A DNA stretch of 64,000 bases, from IMG/VR virus record IMGVR_UViG_3300042302_000730, positions 1-64,000 of that record; one strand, given 5' to 3'. Below, piece by piece: positions 16,460-24,306 of this stretch; within the stretch, counting starts at the first letter, position 1; each line of letters opens with the position of its first letter. The notes below the pieces were generated by a model. It was not told the origin of the DNA. It saw only the letters and a program-made list of their open reading frames with translations, and ran no database searches. The DNA is from a virus. Both the position numbers and the translations under genes were made by a program.

Positions 16460-17128
16460 CTAAATAATCTTAAAATCTAATATTTTAAAAAATACAGATA
16501 AAGCATATCTATTATTATCAACAGGAACTACTCCATGCCTATTGTAAAAATTTCCAGGAAAAGATATAAACATGCCAGGCTCTGGTTTTATTTTTAATTC
16601 ATGCTGTGGAAAATATATTTCGCCACCCCTATAGTTATTGTTTATATACACAAGGTTAGAAAGATGCCCACTCCAATCATAATTACTATTTTTGTCAAAA
16701 TTGTCGGAATGCAGTTCTGTTTCAAATCCAGGATGCCTTAAATTTAAATGATTAGTATCTAAGTGACCTTTATTGGCAAGTTCGTCATATTCTAAATTAG
16801 TTTGAAATAATTTTTCTGCTGTAAGTTTTATTTTTATCTTATACTTGTCTATTATAGTATTTGCATTTTCTTTAAGACCATCCTTTAATGCTTGTCTGAC
16901 TTTAAAATCATAATCCAAAGAATCTTTATTTGTTGCATATACGATATCAGACCAATCGTGTAAAATTTTTAACTCATCTTGATTCATAAAATTTTTTATA
17001 ATTTTAATAGTATCCGAACCGTAGCCTACTCTTTCTGTAAAATTATCAGTGTAGGGGGACCTAGTACGATTAGGATCTTTTTCCTCAATTACATAATTTT
17101 CTAAATCTAGGCCTGTCTCATTATTCAT
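16460..17128 (-). CDS. prolyl-4-hydroxylase-like 2OG-Fe(II) oxygenase
   Basis: 222 residues from the ATG at 17128, chosen because TATAAT lies exactly 6 nt upstream; the longer frame to 17188 crosses that promoter. ETELHSDNFD (H-x-D), YRGGEIYFPQHEL, PGMFISFPGNFYNRHGV (distal His) and NRYALSVFF. Active site present. Confidence 0.85.
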   Translation of the reverse strand: MNNETGLDLENYVIEEKDPNRTRSPYTDNFTERVGYGSDTIKIIKNFMNQDELKILHDWSDIVYATNKDSLDYDFKVRQALKDGLKENANTIIDKYKIKIKLTAEKLFQTNLEYDELANKGHLDTNHLNLRHPGFETELHSDNFDKNSNYDWSGHLSNLVYINNNYRGGEIYFPQHELKIKPEPGMFISFPGNFYNRHGVVPVDNNRYALSVFFKILDFKII

Positions 17129-17134
17129 ATAATC

Positions 17135-17161
17135 ATTATACCCTATTGAACCTGATATACT
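17135..17161. promoter_or_regulatory. interlocked divergent leaderless promoters
   Basis: Minus-strand TATAAT at 17135-17140 (6 nt to the ATG at 17128) and plus-strand TATACT at 17156-17161 (6 nt to the ATG at 17168). Each -10 overlaps the other's -35 position. Confidence 0.75.
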
Positions 17162-17167
17162 AATAAT

Positions 17168-17773
17168 ATGACTTTTGCTATTAAACAAGACAAAGTTAAA
17201 AATGCTAAATTGTTTGGGACCAGAAACGATTTTATTAAAACTTTACCAAAAAATATATCATATGTCGAGGCTGGAGTGTTGGCTGGAGATTTTTCGTTAG
17301 AAGTTTTAAAAATTATTGATCCATCAGTAATGCATTTAGTTGACACATATTTTGATTTAGATTTTAGAGAATCAGATTTCAAAGGCAATAGGTGGAACAC
17401 AAAAGAAGAACACTACGACTTTGTTTGTAAAAGATTTAAAAATATAAAAAATGTAATATTACACAAACAAACATTTGAGACTTTTTTTAAAAATAACAAA
17501 GAAAATAAGTTTGATTTTATTTATCTTGACTATGAGGTAAGTTATAGTTCTGTTCGCAATCAAATACGAATGGCAACACAAATGTTAAATCAAGGAGGAA
17601 CAATAGGGTTTAATGATTATAATATATACTTTAACAATACTGAAACTGGAGAAAAGATGGGGGTTGTGCCAGCAATAAACTATTTTGTTAATAATAACCC
17701 AGATTGGTACGTGCATGCTTTTGCTTTAAATGATAATTTAACTTCAGATATTTATTTAAAAAAATTAACTTAA
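17168..17773 (+). CDS. class I SAM methyltransferase (Methyltransf_24-like)
   Basis: 201 residues. YVEAGVLAGDFSLEVL (SAM site), MHLVDTYFD, KFDFIYLDYEVSY and GTIGFNDYNIYF. Paralogue of the gene at 12736. Leaderless start. Substrate unknown. Confidence 0.75.
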   Translation: MTFAIKQDKVKNAKLFGTRNDFIKTLPKNISYVEAGVLAGDFSLEVLKIIDPSVMHLVDTYFDLDFRESDFKGNRWNTKEEHYDFVCKRFKNIKNVILHKQTFETFFKNNKENKFDFIYLDYEVSYSSVRNQIRMATQMLNQGGTIGFNDYNIYFNNTETGEKMGVVPAINYFVNNNPDWYVHAFALNDNLTSDIYLKKLT

Positions 17774-17920
17774 ACCTTCAATTTCATCTATAATCCTATC
17801 TGCTATTTTGTCGTATTCAATTTCTAGAATAGCATTATCCATGTCTATGGTATGAACTTTAATTTTTCCAATTTCTTCAAAAAGAATTTTTGTTATTGCT
17901 TTATGAGTTTCTTGGCTCAT
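17765..17920 (-). CDS. small hypothetical protein
   Basis: 51 residues from the ATG at 17920 (MSQETHKAITKIL). Acidic, helical. Last gene of a three-gene minus operon; overlaps the upstream gene by 20 bp and the end of the methyltransferase gene on the other strand. Confidence 0.55.
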   Translation of the reverse strand: MSQETHKAITKILFEEIGKIKVHTIDMDNAILEIEYDKIADRIIDEIEGLS

Positions 17921-18098
17921 CGCTGTTTTCTTTTTTATTTTGCAAAATATTTGCATAAGTCATTCCTCGTATTTTTTCATAAATACTTATCTGTTGTCTT
18001 TGAAATTTAGACAACTGGACCTTATCTGATAATCTTTTTTTGTTTTTGTTGGCTCTTTTAACTTTAGATTTAGAAACTTTGTCGTTACTTTTTTTCAT
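17901..18098 (-). CDS. small very basic protein
   Basis: 65 residues, Lys/Arg-rich (VSKSKVKRANKNKKRLSDK). Probably binds nucleic acid. AAGGG precedes the start. Confidence 0.6.
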   Translation of the reverse strand: MKKSNDKVSKSKVKRANKNKKRLSDKVQLSKFQRQQISIYEKIRGMTYANILQNKKENSDEPRNS

Positions 18099-18107
18099 TT
18101 ATATCCC

Positions 18108-18230
18108 TTATTCATCTTCAAATGGTTTATTTGATACCCAAACTCCGTCTTGATCTATGCCTTTTGTCATATAAAAATAGCAAGAAATAAAACCAATAAA
18201 AAAACTAAACAATACCAATAATGCTGTCAT
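18108..18230 (-). CDS. small membrane protein
   Basis: 40 residues: a membrane helix TALLVLFSFFIGFISCYFY followed by a polar tail. AGGAG at 18236-18240. First gene of the minus operon 18230-17765. Confidence 0.65.
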   Translation of the reverse strand: MTALLVLFSFFIGFISCYFYMTKGIDQDGVWVSNKPFEDE

Positions 18231-18247
18231 TTTTTCTCCTTTGTATC

Positions 18248-18284
18248 AGTATACCAAAAAAACGGGGATAAGTCAAGATATACT
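18248..18284. promoter_or_regulatory. divergent promoter pair
   Basis: Minus: TTGACT (18271-18276), 17 bp, TATACT (18248-18253). Plus: TATACT (18279-18284) 6 nt from the ATG at 18291. The plus -10 starts 3 bp from the minus -35. Confidence 0.75.
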
Positions 18285-18290
18285 ATATAA

Positions 18291-18614
18291 ATGGAAAGAG
18301 CCCTACTATACCTAATATACTCTCCATCCCTTAAAGCCTTTAAGGTTGGGATATCCAACTTATCTAATCGTAGATACTCTCAACACAGGGTCAAAGGCTG
18401 GATGATTATTGACTATTGGTATTTTGAGGATAGAGAGATTGCTAGGCTTGTGGAGCAGGAGGTTTTAAAGGTTTTTCGTAATAGATTTCCTGGGCGGTAC
18501 TTAAACAAAGAAGACATGCCTCAAGATGGTTATACAGAAGCATTTAGTAGTGATAAAATATCATCAAAGAAAGTTATAAGGATTATTAATGGTGTTATAA
18601 AGGATATTAAGTGA
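18291..18614 (+). CDS. GIY-YIG-like nuclease-family protein
   Basis: 107 residues. LLYLIYSPSLKAFKVGIS, then RRYSQHRVKGW and EIARLVEQEVLKVFR follow the order of small GIY-YIG/T5orf172-type domains (Y..K-V-G..R..H..E). Possibly a DNA nuclease. Leaderless start. Confidence 0.65.
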   Translation: MERALLYLIYSPSLKAFKVGISNLSNRRYSQHRVKGWMIIDYWYFEDREIARLVEQEVLKVFRNRFPGRYLNKEDMPQDGYTEAFSSDKISSKKVIRIINGVIKDIK

Positions 18615-18634
18615 ATACTTCCACATTAGTATTC
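18613..18634 (+). terminator. hairpin terminator candidate
   Basis: GAATACT (18613-18619) pairs with AGTATTC (18628-18634), loop of 8, followed by CTTTAACTT. The U-tract is short. Confidence 0.45.
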
Positions 18635-18679
18635 CTTTAACTTGATTACTCTATTAACTATGAGATATAATAGAGTAAT

Positions 18680-19018
18680 ATGAGTTTTAAACTTAAAAGT
18701 ATAATCTGGGTACAATCTGCATTAATCGTAATACTTTCTATGTCCCTGCTTTTTATGGGAGGAGACTTAAAACAGGCTCGAAAAATGACCCTTGATCAAA
18801 GCAATTATTGTATAAGATACACAAGTGATATTATTGCAAGCAGTCGTCTTGATTTGATAAGAGAGCAAGATGCTCACATTCGTACGGTAGATAAAGCAAA
18901 TTCTGTAATTGATGACATTGTTAATAGATATAACTCACTTGTGTCCCGCTACAACAAAAGCACTGGTGGGAGCAACTACGATTTGCTTAATGTGTACTCA
19001 TATAAAGTAAAGCCTTAA
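18680..19018 (+). CDS. membrane-anchored hypothetical protein
   Basis: 112 residues. Residues 7-27 form one membrane helix (SIIWVQSALIVILSMSLLFMG), then a helical polar domain with SNYCIRYTSDIIASSR. TATAAT at 18666-18671, with TTGATT 18 bp upstream. A spanin-like role is possible from the topology, but not shown. Confidence 0.65.
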   Translation: MSFKLKSIIWVQSALIVILSMSLLFMGGDLKQARKMTLDQSNYCIRYTSDIIASSRLDLIREQDAHIRTVDKANSVIDDIVNRYNSLVSRYNKSTGGSNYDLLNVYSYKVKP

Positions 19019-19053
19019 AATTCGGCAAAAAATAGAAAGAGTAAACTGATATA

Positions 19054-19069
19054 TGCACCTAGCGGTGCA
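19054..19069. terminator. hairpin between convergent genes
   Basis: TGCACC-TAGC-GGTGCA, six perfect pairs, between the ends of 18680-19018 and 19201-19070. No T-tract on either side, so terminator function is tentative. Confidence 0.4.
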
Positions 19070-19201
19070 CTAGTAGTTAGATTCTTCTACTTTAGCCAAT
19101 ATTCTCTTAATCATGTCTTCTCTATATTCTGGGGTAAGAATAAAGCCAGTGTCCATCTCAGTCATAAGCACAGACATTCTTACTATTTCATCAATATTCA
19201 A
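19070..19201 (-). CDS. small hypothetical protein (TTG start)
   Basis: 43 residues beginning (TTG) M-N-I-D-E-I-V-R-M-S, acidic. AAGGGG lies 5 nt before the TTG. The palindrome CCTTA-ATAT-TAAGG covers that ribosome site, so translation may be controlled by structure. Confidence 0.5.
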   Translation of the reverse strand: MNIDEIVRMSVLMTEMDTGFILTPEYREDMIKRILAKVEESNY

Positions 19202-19317
19202 GATTACCCCTTAATATTAAGGACAGTTTTAAGACTTATCCAGGTCCTATCCTGATCTTTTCCTTTATAGACGTTGTCAGGCTCTCGTTGTTCGTCTTGT
19301 GGGGTATTGCACTATTA

Positions 19318-19346
19318 ATTATACATAAGGTTGAAGGGTTTGTCAA
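19318..19346 (-). promoter_or_regulatory. perfect consensus promoter with a long leader
   Basis: TTGACA (19341-19346), 17 bp, TATAAT (19318-19323). The predicted start near 19311 leaves a 110-nt leader (19202-19311), an exception among the mostly leaderless genes. No other gene is seen in that stretch. Confidence 0.8.
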
Positions 19347-19370
19347 ACCACAATGATATAATATGAGCGT

Positions 19371-19496
19371 ATGAATGATAATCTTTTAAAACAAATAGCG
19401 GCAATTATAGCCCCACACTTAAGGTATAAACACAAAGACTCAAGGTCTATAGAAATAGCAGAAAAAATACTAAAAGAAATAAACAAACAGAACTGA
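19371..19496 (+). CDS. small hypothetical protein
   Basis: 41 residues (MNDNLLKQIAAIIAPHLRYK), amphipathic helix-like. TATAAT at 19357-19362, 8 nt upstream. No family recognised. Confidence 0.55.
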   Translation: MNDNLLKQIAAIIAPHLRYKHKDSRSIEIAEKILKEINKQN

Positions 19497-19508
19497 TATA
19501 CTGGTTTA

Positions 19509-20231
19509 ATGCTATACGTAATAGGTCTTCCAGTAGGTAACTCGGCAGATATGCCACCCAGAAACCTTCAAATGATTAAAGATGCCAAACACCTTGTAGT
19601 TGAAAATAGTCACCATTTTAAAGAATTTTTAAAGACTTTTCAAATAAATAAAGCCAACTGCAATATTATGTATCTTTCTACTCAAACAAATGATAAGACT
19701 CAAAATCCACCAGAAGCAGAAGTGGCATTCAAAGTCTTAGAGTATTTGAAAATGGGAGAAGATGTATATTTAATCTCTGATGATGGCATGCCAGGCGTTG
19801 CAGATCCAGGACAAATTCTTATAAGAAAATGTATTCAAGAAGGTATAAAGATATCCGCTACTCCTGGACCTAGCGCAGTAATGGCAGCCGTGACTGTTGC
19901 TGCATTAGGACATTTTTTTTCTTTTCATTCTTTTTTTGAAAGAGATCAAATTAAAAGAACTCAACAAATAGTCGACTTAAAAGAAAGCAATTTAGCACAA
20001 GTTTTTGTACTCAGAAATGCTATATCTTCAACAGAATTTTTACCAGAAATTGAGGATGTATTTCCTGAAATCATACAAATTTGGGGGGATAGAGAAGCAA
20101 CTCTTTGTATCAATTTAACCATGAGTAATGAGAACGTGGTTAGAGGAAAGATCTCATATATTCTAGAATATATATTAAAGCATAGAAGCCCTTATGATAA
20201 AATGATGATTGTAATAGAAGGCAAGCATTAA
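19509..20231 (+). CDS. RsmI-like tetrapyrrole-methylase-fold SAM methyltransferase
   Basis: 240 residues. N-terminus LYVIGLPVGNSADMPPRNLQ, then YLISDDGMPGVADPG and ATPGPSAVMAAV: the motifs of RsmI, which 2'-O-methylates C1402 of 16S rRNA. It is shorter than cellular RsmI (about 280). Leaderless promoter, TATACT at 19497-19502. It overlaps the next gene by 5 bp. Phage rRNA methylase is a reasonable reading, but a different target is possible. Confidence 0.78.
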   Translation: MLYVIGLPVGNSADMPPRNLQMIKDAKHLVVENSHHFKEFLKTFQINKANCNIMYLSTQTNDKTQNPPEAEVAFKVLEYLKMGEDVYLISDDGMPGVADPGQILIRKCIQEGIKISATPGPSAVMAAVTVAALGHFFSFHSFFERDQIKRTQQIVDLKESNLAQVFVLRNAISSTEFLPEIEDVFPEIIQIWGDREATLCINLTMSNENVVRGKISYILEYILKHRSPYDKMMIVIEGKH

Positions 20232-20877
20232 AACAGTTTTTATCCTCGCAGCAGGTTCTGGCACTAGATGGAATAATTATAGAGGCGTCCCTAAGCATAG
20301 GCTTGTAATTGAAGAGGAAGTCCTGATTGAAAGGACATATAGGCAGTTTTCTAAGTATGCAGATAAGGTCATAATCGTCGCAAATGAGGAACAAGGTTTT
20401 GCCCAGACTTATATCCCCCCTGAAAATAAAGCATGGAGAGATATAGCCAAGTTCTACTCAACTAGGGATATCTGGACAGAGGGTAAGAATATTCTGGTTT
20501 TTGCAGATGTGTACTTTACCGATGATGCAGTTGAACGAATTATGAATGATCCTTATGGCCTATCATTTTATCTACGAAGCAAAGGATCTCACCTTACAAA
20601 GAAGTTATGGAAGGAGATATGGGGTATAGGGTTTGATGGTTCTTCTATTCCTATCTTAGAGTCTACGATATTAAAAATCATAGAATCCAAAGAGAATTAC
20701 AGTGCTGGTGGTTGGCGATTGCTAGATCAATTTACCCAAGATAAACAAAAATTTCACTCCGTAGAGATAGATGATTGGACTGAAGACTTTGATTTTCCTA
20801 AAGATATTGACACTTGGGAAGCACGAAGAAAGATAGTTTTATCAAAAATAAATGTTACTGATAGGGCTAAGATCTGA
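20227..20877 (+). CDS. sugar-nucleotide/NTP transferase with an ATT start
   Basis: 216 residues. The frame opens between a TAG just upstream and the first sense codons; the only plausible initiation codon is ATT at 20227, overlapping the rsmI-like stop (ATTAA). From there the protein reads IKTVFILAAGSGTRWNNY, a perfect nucleotidyltransferase N-terminus (L-A-A-G-x-G-T-R), followed by VPKHRLVIEEEVLIERTYRQF and VFADVYFTDDA, the metal-binding region. The first ATG is at 20509, which would lose the active site. AAGG precedes the ATT. A frameshift fusion to the upstream protein is the alternative. Confidence 0.72.
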   Translation: MKTVFILAAGSGTRWNNYRGVPKHRLVIEEEVLIERTYRQFSKYADKVIIVANEEQGFAQTYIPPENKAWRDIAKFYSTRDIWTEGKNILVFADVYFTDDAVERIMNDPYGLSFYLRSKGSHLTKKLWKEIWGIGFDGSSIPILESTILKIIESKENYSAGGWRLLDQFTQDKQKFHSVEIDDWTEDFDFPKDIDTWEARRKIVLSKINVTDRAKI

Positions 20878-21161
20878 CTGTAGAGTAAAGTGGAGGAAAG
20901 TGGTGGGGAATGGAGCGCTTTTATATGGGGCTTCGTAATGTCTGGCGGAAAAACCTTCCTATCCCAAACCTTCAAACCTTCAAACCATATGCCCTGCATA
21001 TGCCTTATACCATAGATATAAAGGTTTGTCAAGCACCAAAAACCCTATAAAAAAATAAAGAAAAAGTTATAAAACCATATAGAATCTGGGAAAAAGATTA
21101 AGGTTTCGTAATAAAAAAAGGTAAAAAGGTTTGAAAGTATTAAGGTTTTATATAGAGAGTA

Positions 21162-21341
21162 TTATGACTCTGATTGTCTTTGTCCCCGCTTGAAAAGGCG
21201 CTTGATATCACGAAAGGCCTTGACGGGATGACGGACGGGAGAGAAAGCAAAGGATAAGGCGTGCTCTACACGCTCTTCAATTTCACGTTCAGTTTGTGAT
21301 TGACGGCTACGGTTTAATTTAGCAAAATGATGGGGACTCAT
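21162..21341 (-). CDS. small basic protein
   Basis: 59 residues beginning MSPHHFAKLNRSRQSQTERE, Arg-rich. TATAAT (21348-21353) lies 6 nt before the ATG. Its codon use is more G+C-rich than its neighbours. Function unknown. Confidence 0.65.
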   Translation of the reverse strand: MSPHHFAKLNRSRQSQTEREIEERVEHALSFAFSPVRHPVKAFRDIKRLFKRGQRQSES

Positions 21342-21373
21342 AACCTGATTATATCATTATTTTTGGCGGGGGA

Positions 21374-21493
21374 TTAACCAGAATACCTATACTTAAAGTG
21401 TATAAGACAGGTATCTATAATCAAACCATCCTTGTCAGATACATAGGTGGCTTCTTTATCACAGTAATAACATTTGGTTTTAAGGTTTGACAT
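21374..21493 (-). CDS. small zinc-finger-like protein
   Basis: 39 residues, KCYYCDKEATYV...DTCLIHF: Cys-x2-Cys and C-x2-H could bind zinc, like the DUF7455 type. TATAAT (21500-21505) lies 6 nt before the ATG. Confidence 0.6.
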   Translation of the reverse strand: MSNLKTKCYYCDKEATYVSDKDGLIIDTCLIHFKYRYSG

Positions 21494-21613
21494 ATTGAAA
21501 TTATAGCATATGAAGGTTTGTCCATGAATCTGGAAAATATTTCAGTGGATCGTAATGTCTGGATCGTAATAAGGTTTTAAGGTTTGATGGTTTGGAAAGT
21601 ATGGACCGGGCCT

Positions 21614-21826
21614 TTAGGCCATGCCCCAATAAAAACCAACAACTTTAGATATTTGTTCCATCTTAGTCTCATCATCAATTAAATATTCTCCAGCAGTATC
21701 CTGACCAAAAATATCTCCAATAAGATCAGCAGCAACCTTTGACTTATTTCCACCGCTTACTACCACCCAGTTATCAAAAGACTCTTGATCTATTAATATT
21801 TCTGCTCTAGCCTCTACTCTTTCCAT
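21614..21826 (-). CDS. hypothetical protein
   Basis: 70 residues, acidic. Last gene of the leftward block; the GGCCTTTAGGCC palindrome just past its stop (21609-21620) may end transcription. Confidence 0.6.
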   Translation of the reverse strand: MERVEARAEILIDQESFDNWVVVSGGNKSKVAADLIGDIFGQDTAGEYLIDDETKMEQISKVVGFYWGMA

Positions 21827-21836
21827 TTTGTTCCCC

Positions 21837-22142
21837 CTATTTGTTATCTTTAATATAAGACTCAGAATTATTTAACATATCTTCTAAATCTTCCCAGCCT
21901 TTATCTACAATATCCCCTGCCTCATCTACAAACCCTAGAGATGCCAAAAGCATATCAAAGGTTTCTTGTGTATAAAGATCAGACCTTGGAGAAGGAGCAA
22001 CAATGTCAGTATGAATAGCGTAGGCTAGTGGTAGTCCTATATCGTTATAGTCTACAAACTCTTCAAAGGCTTCTTCATCACGATAAGTTAACCACAACTC
22101 AGAAAGAATTTTTAACTTAGTGGTTGGTCCTGTTTCGCTCAT
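21837..22142 (-). CDS. hypothetical acidic protein
   Basis: 101 residues, acidic, helical, no family recognised. Same operon direction as its neighbours, 10 bp from the next gene. Confidence 0.65.
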   Translation of the reverse strand: MSETGPTTKLKILSELWLTYRDEEAFEEFVDYNDIGLPLAYAIHTDIVAPSPRSDLYTQETFDMLLASLGFVDEAGDIVDKGWEDLEDMLNNSESYIKDNK

Positions 22143-22169
22143 CTTATAAGTATACCAAACTATTCATTG

Positions 22170-22403
22170 TTATGGAAGCCTTCTTTGATCATACTGTAAT
22201 TTAGCATGCTCTATCTCGTCCTCTTGAAACTTAGCACTTTCCAGCACTTCTAATGCCCTGCGATAAATTAAATAAGGGGTTGCCTTAGCCAAATAATATC
22301 CAACCTTTTCTAAATCAAGATAAAAGTCAGCAAGGTGTTTGCCCATAGCAATAGCAACCTTCTCCTCGTTGGTTGTTTGCTTAGCCCTACTAATACGATA
22401 CAT
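22170..22403 (-). CDS. hypothetical protein
   Basis: 77 residues from the ATG at 22403, because AAGGAG is 5 nt upstream and a TATACT at 22421-22426 precedes that; the longer frame to 22454 crosses the promoter. Helical. The 22404-22497 spacer holds only this promoter. Confidence 0.65.
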   Translation of the reverse strand: MYRISRAKQTTNEEKVAIAMGKHLADFYLDLEKVGYYLAKATPYLIYRRALEVLESAKFQEDEIEHAKLQYDQRRLP

Positions 22404-22497
22404 AACTCTCCTTACTCCCCAGTATATCAAAAAATGGGGTAGGACACAAACCACCCATTAGTCGGTGCCCTACCCTCGTTTTTAGCAGGTGGTGACC

Positions 22498-22869
22498 CTA
22501 CCCCTGCAGCGCTCCTACGGGCGTATCCGTAGAGCAATTATAAGAAATAAAACTATCAATGTCTTTGTGGTCTACGCCATCATGACTAATAGTATTATCT
22601 GTTAGGTCGATTAATATTGGATGGTCCGCAAACCCTAAGTCATTAGGATTACATGCATAGATTCCAAACCCTGTCTCATCCAAGATAGAGTCTTGCATCA
22701 AATAACTAATAGCCATGCGGGTATAGTATTCTGTATCCCCTTTACGTACCGCTGCATGCTTTAGGGCCTGAGCCAGATCTGTATACATACTGTCTTCGCC
22801 CCAATGACTGTACAGTGCTACTGCTAGGTCCTCTGATTGTTTAAATACGAATGTACAGCGTGCTCCCAT
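22498..22869 (-). CDS. hypothetical protein
   Basis: 123 residues. Reads as a mixed fold (CTFVFKQSEDLAVALYSHWGED), of a type common in actinophage accessory regions. Overlaps the upstream gene by 1 bp (TAATG). Confidence 0.68.
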   Translation of the reverse strand: MGARCTFVFKQSEDLAVALYSHWGEDSMYTDLAQALKHAAVRKGDTEYYTRMAISYLMQDSILDETGFGIYACNPNDLGFADHPILIDLTDNTISHDGVDHKDIDSFISYNCSTDTPVGALQG

Positions 22870-23015
22870 TAGTCATCCGTTCTCTCAGGTATAATTGATA
22901 TTTGATTTGTTATCTCATTAAAGATATCGTTCTCGTCTTCAGTGTCAGTCTCATATTCAAAATTCATATAAGTACCTGTGGGCTCAAAGATTATTTCAAC
23001 ATCCCATGTAGCCAT
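22869..23015 (-). CDS. small acidic protein
   Basis: 48 residues beginning MATWDVEIIFEPTG, very acidic. Overlaps its neighbours by one base on both sides, which strongly supports it as a gene. Confidence 0.65.
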   Translation of the reverse strand: MATWDVEIIFEPTGTYMNFEYETDTEDENDIFNEITNQISIIPERTDD

Positions 23016-23347
23016 TAGTCATTCTCCTCATCTAGGTCCCCCTCGAAATCGATTACGACTTTAGAAACTCTGCCGTCCTCGTTCATCTGAACATAGACTG
23101 GATATACGCCATCGCCATATCCTGTATTAAATACTACTGCCGTGCCATTACCTAACTGACCGTAAGCATTAGAAAGTGTGGTGGCACTTGCGCCATGATA
23201 AGAATATTGCCCTTGCTTGCCGTCAATATTCCACTCATCATTTTGGTTAGTATCCCATTGCTCTAAATAACATGGGTCGCCAACCATTGCTTGTCCGCTA
23301 TCAATTCCTATTTGGCCTGCTAGGATTAAGGTTTTTGTTTTTATCAT
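23015..23347 (-). CDS. DUF4241-like protein
   Basis: 110 residues. IDSGQAMVGDPCYL and NTGYGDGVYPVYVQMNEDGRVSKVVIDF match the small beta-rich DUF4241-type family found in phages and bacteria. Function unknown. Confidence 0.7.
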   Translation of the reverse strand: MIKTKTLILAGQIGIDSGQAMVGDPCYLEQWDTNQNDEWNIDGKQGQYSYHGASATTLSNAYGQLGNGTAVVFNTGYGDGVYPVYVQMNEDGRVSKVVIDFEGDLDEEND

Positions 23348-23356
23348 TGGGTCTCC

Positions 23357-23914
23357 TTAGAAGTGAAAGTCTACTGGTACTAGATATTGTAGAGCAGACT
23401 GTTCAGGTTTGTCAAGTCGCTCATTTAAATACTCGAATTCTGAGACATGTTCTTGAAGATCGTAAAACCCACTGTCGGATGTCCAAGAGCCCATGAGCAT
23501 TTCTGCTGCTTGTTTAATAGAATAAACATTCATTAGGGTATCCCCATTCCAGGGACCCCTGCCACCCTCTGAAGCATAGTCGACCATTTGACTAATAAAC
23601 TTATCAGTCTTAATCTCTACTATGTTTCTGTTCATGGTTTGAGAGCGGAACCTTAAGATATCCTTAATTACTTCTTGGAACTTTTCTTTATTTTCAGCAT
23701 AGCCAATAACATCAGTACTGTCATGGTTATAACCGTCCATAAAATCTTTAGATTTTTGTGCATTAGTGCTCCACCTTCCTCCGCCAACGACGTGCCAATC
23801 TGACCAATCGCCTATGCGGTATCCGTCTTCGTTTGTTTGTAGGCTTACAACAACTTTGTCAAAAGCCTCTTGCTTGTTATCTGCTTCAACTGCTAGATAA
23901 TGTAGGGTATGCAT
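23357..23914 (-). CDS. hypothetical protein
   Basis: 185 residues. The N-terminus (HTLHYLAVEADNKQEAFDKV) looks like a ferredoxin-like alpha/beta unit. No family recognised. Coupled to the upstream gene by a 1-bp overlap. Confidence 0.68.
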   Translation of the reverse strand: MHTLHYLAVEADNKQEAFDKVVVSLQTNEDGYRIGDWSDWHVVGGGRWSTNAQKSKDFMDGYNHDSTDVIGYAENKEKFQEVIKDILRFRSQTMNRNIVEIKTDKFISQMVDYASEGGRGPWNGDTLMNVYSIKQAAEMLMGSWTSDSGFYDLQEHVSEFEYLNERLDKPEQSALQYLVPVDFHF

Positions 23915-24237
23915 TAGTCGTCCTCTCCTGCAATTAGTTGTATCTGATAATACTGTTTGTCATCGTAGGGCACGGTAGTTACAAAGTAACCAATCCTATT
24001 AACCATATGCATACCGTCAGAGATATACGTACCACCGTTATCTCCGTCACAGTAAGTCCATACAGTGTTGGGATGTAGAAACGCATGGTCTCTAACAAAC
24101 TCTACCTCATCACCATATGTCTCAAACATATAGCCATGTTCACCGTCATTGAATGAGGCATTCTCGTCTAAATGGTTTGGGATAGGCTTGAACTGTTTAA
24201 ACCATTCATCCTCTGTAAGTTCTACTAACTTGGGCAT
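23914..24237 (-). CDS. hypothetical protein
   Basis: 107 residues, acidic and aromatic (NDGEHGYMFETYGDEVEFV). First gene after the 24268-24296 promoter. Function unknown. Confidence 0.68.
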   Translation of the reverse strand: MPKLVELTEDEWFKQFKPIPNHLDENASFNDGEHGYMFETYGDEVEFVRDHAFLHPNTVWTYCDGDNGGTYISDGMHMVNRIGYFVTTVPYDDKQYYQIQLIAGEDD

Positions 24238-24267
24238 TGGGCTTCTTTCTCTAGGGTTCTTAATACA

Positions 24268-24296
24268 ATTTTACTACGAACTGGGAAAAATTACAA
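24268..24296 (-). promoter_or_regulatory. promoter, TTGTAA-17-TAAAAT
   Basis: -35 at 24291-24296, -10 at 24268-24273. The spacer begins TTTTTCCCAGTT, shared with the promoter at 25010-25038. Confidence 0.7.
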
Positions 24297-24306
24297 GGTA
24301 TCGTAA

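Larger units (their letters stand above)
20934..21595. repeat. AAGGTTTG repeat region at the strand switch
   Basis: About ten copies of AAGGTTTG or AAGGTTTT in both orientations: tandem CAAACCTT at 20965-20980, then 21021, 21100, 21126, 21142, 21482, 21513, 21571 and 21579. CGTAATGTCTGG occurs twice (20934-20945, 21551-21562). The stretches 20878-21161 and 21494-21613 have no gene that I can support. It could be a replication or termination zone, or a repressor-binding array. Confidence 0.6.

Noticed and set aside
20878-21161. Protein gene in the AAGGTTTG region
   Set aside because: No open frame with a start and ribosome site; composition is repeat-dominated.
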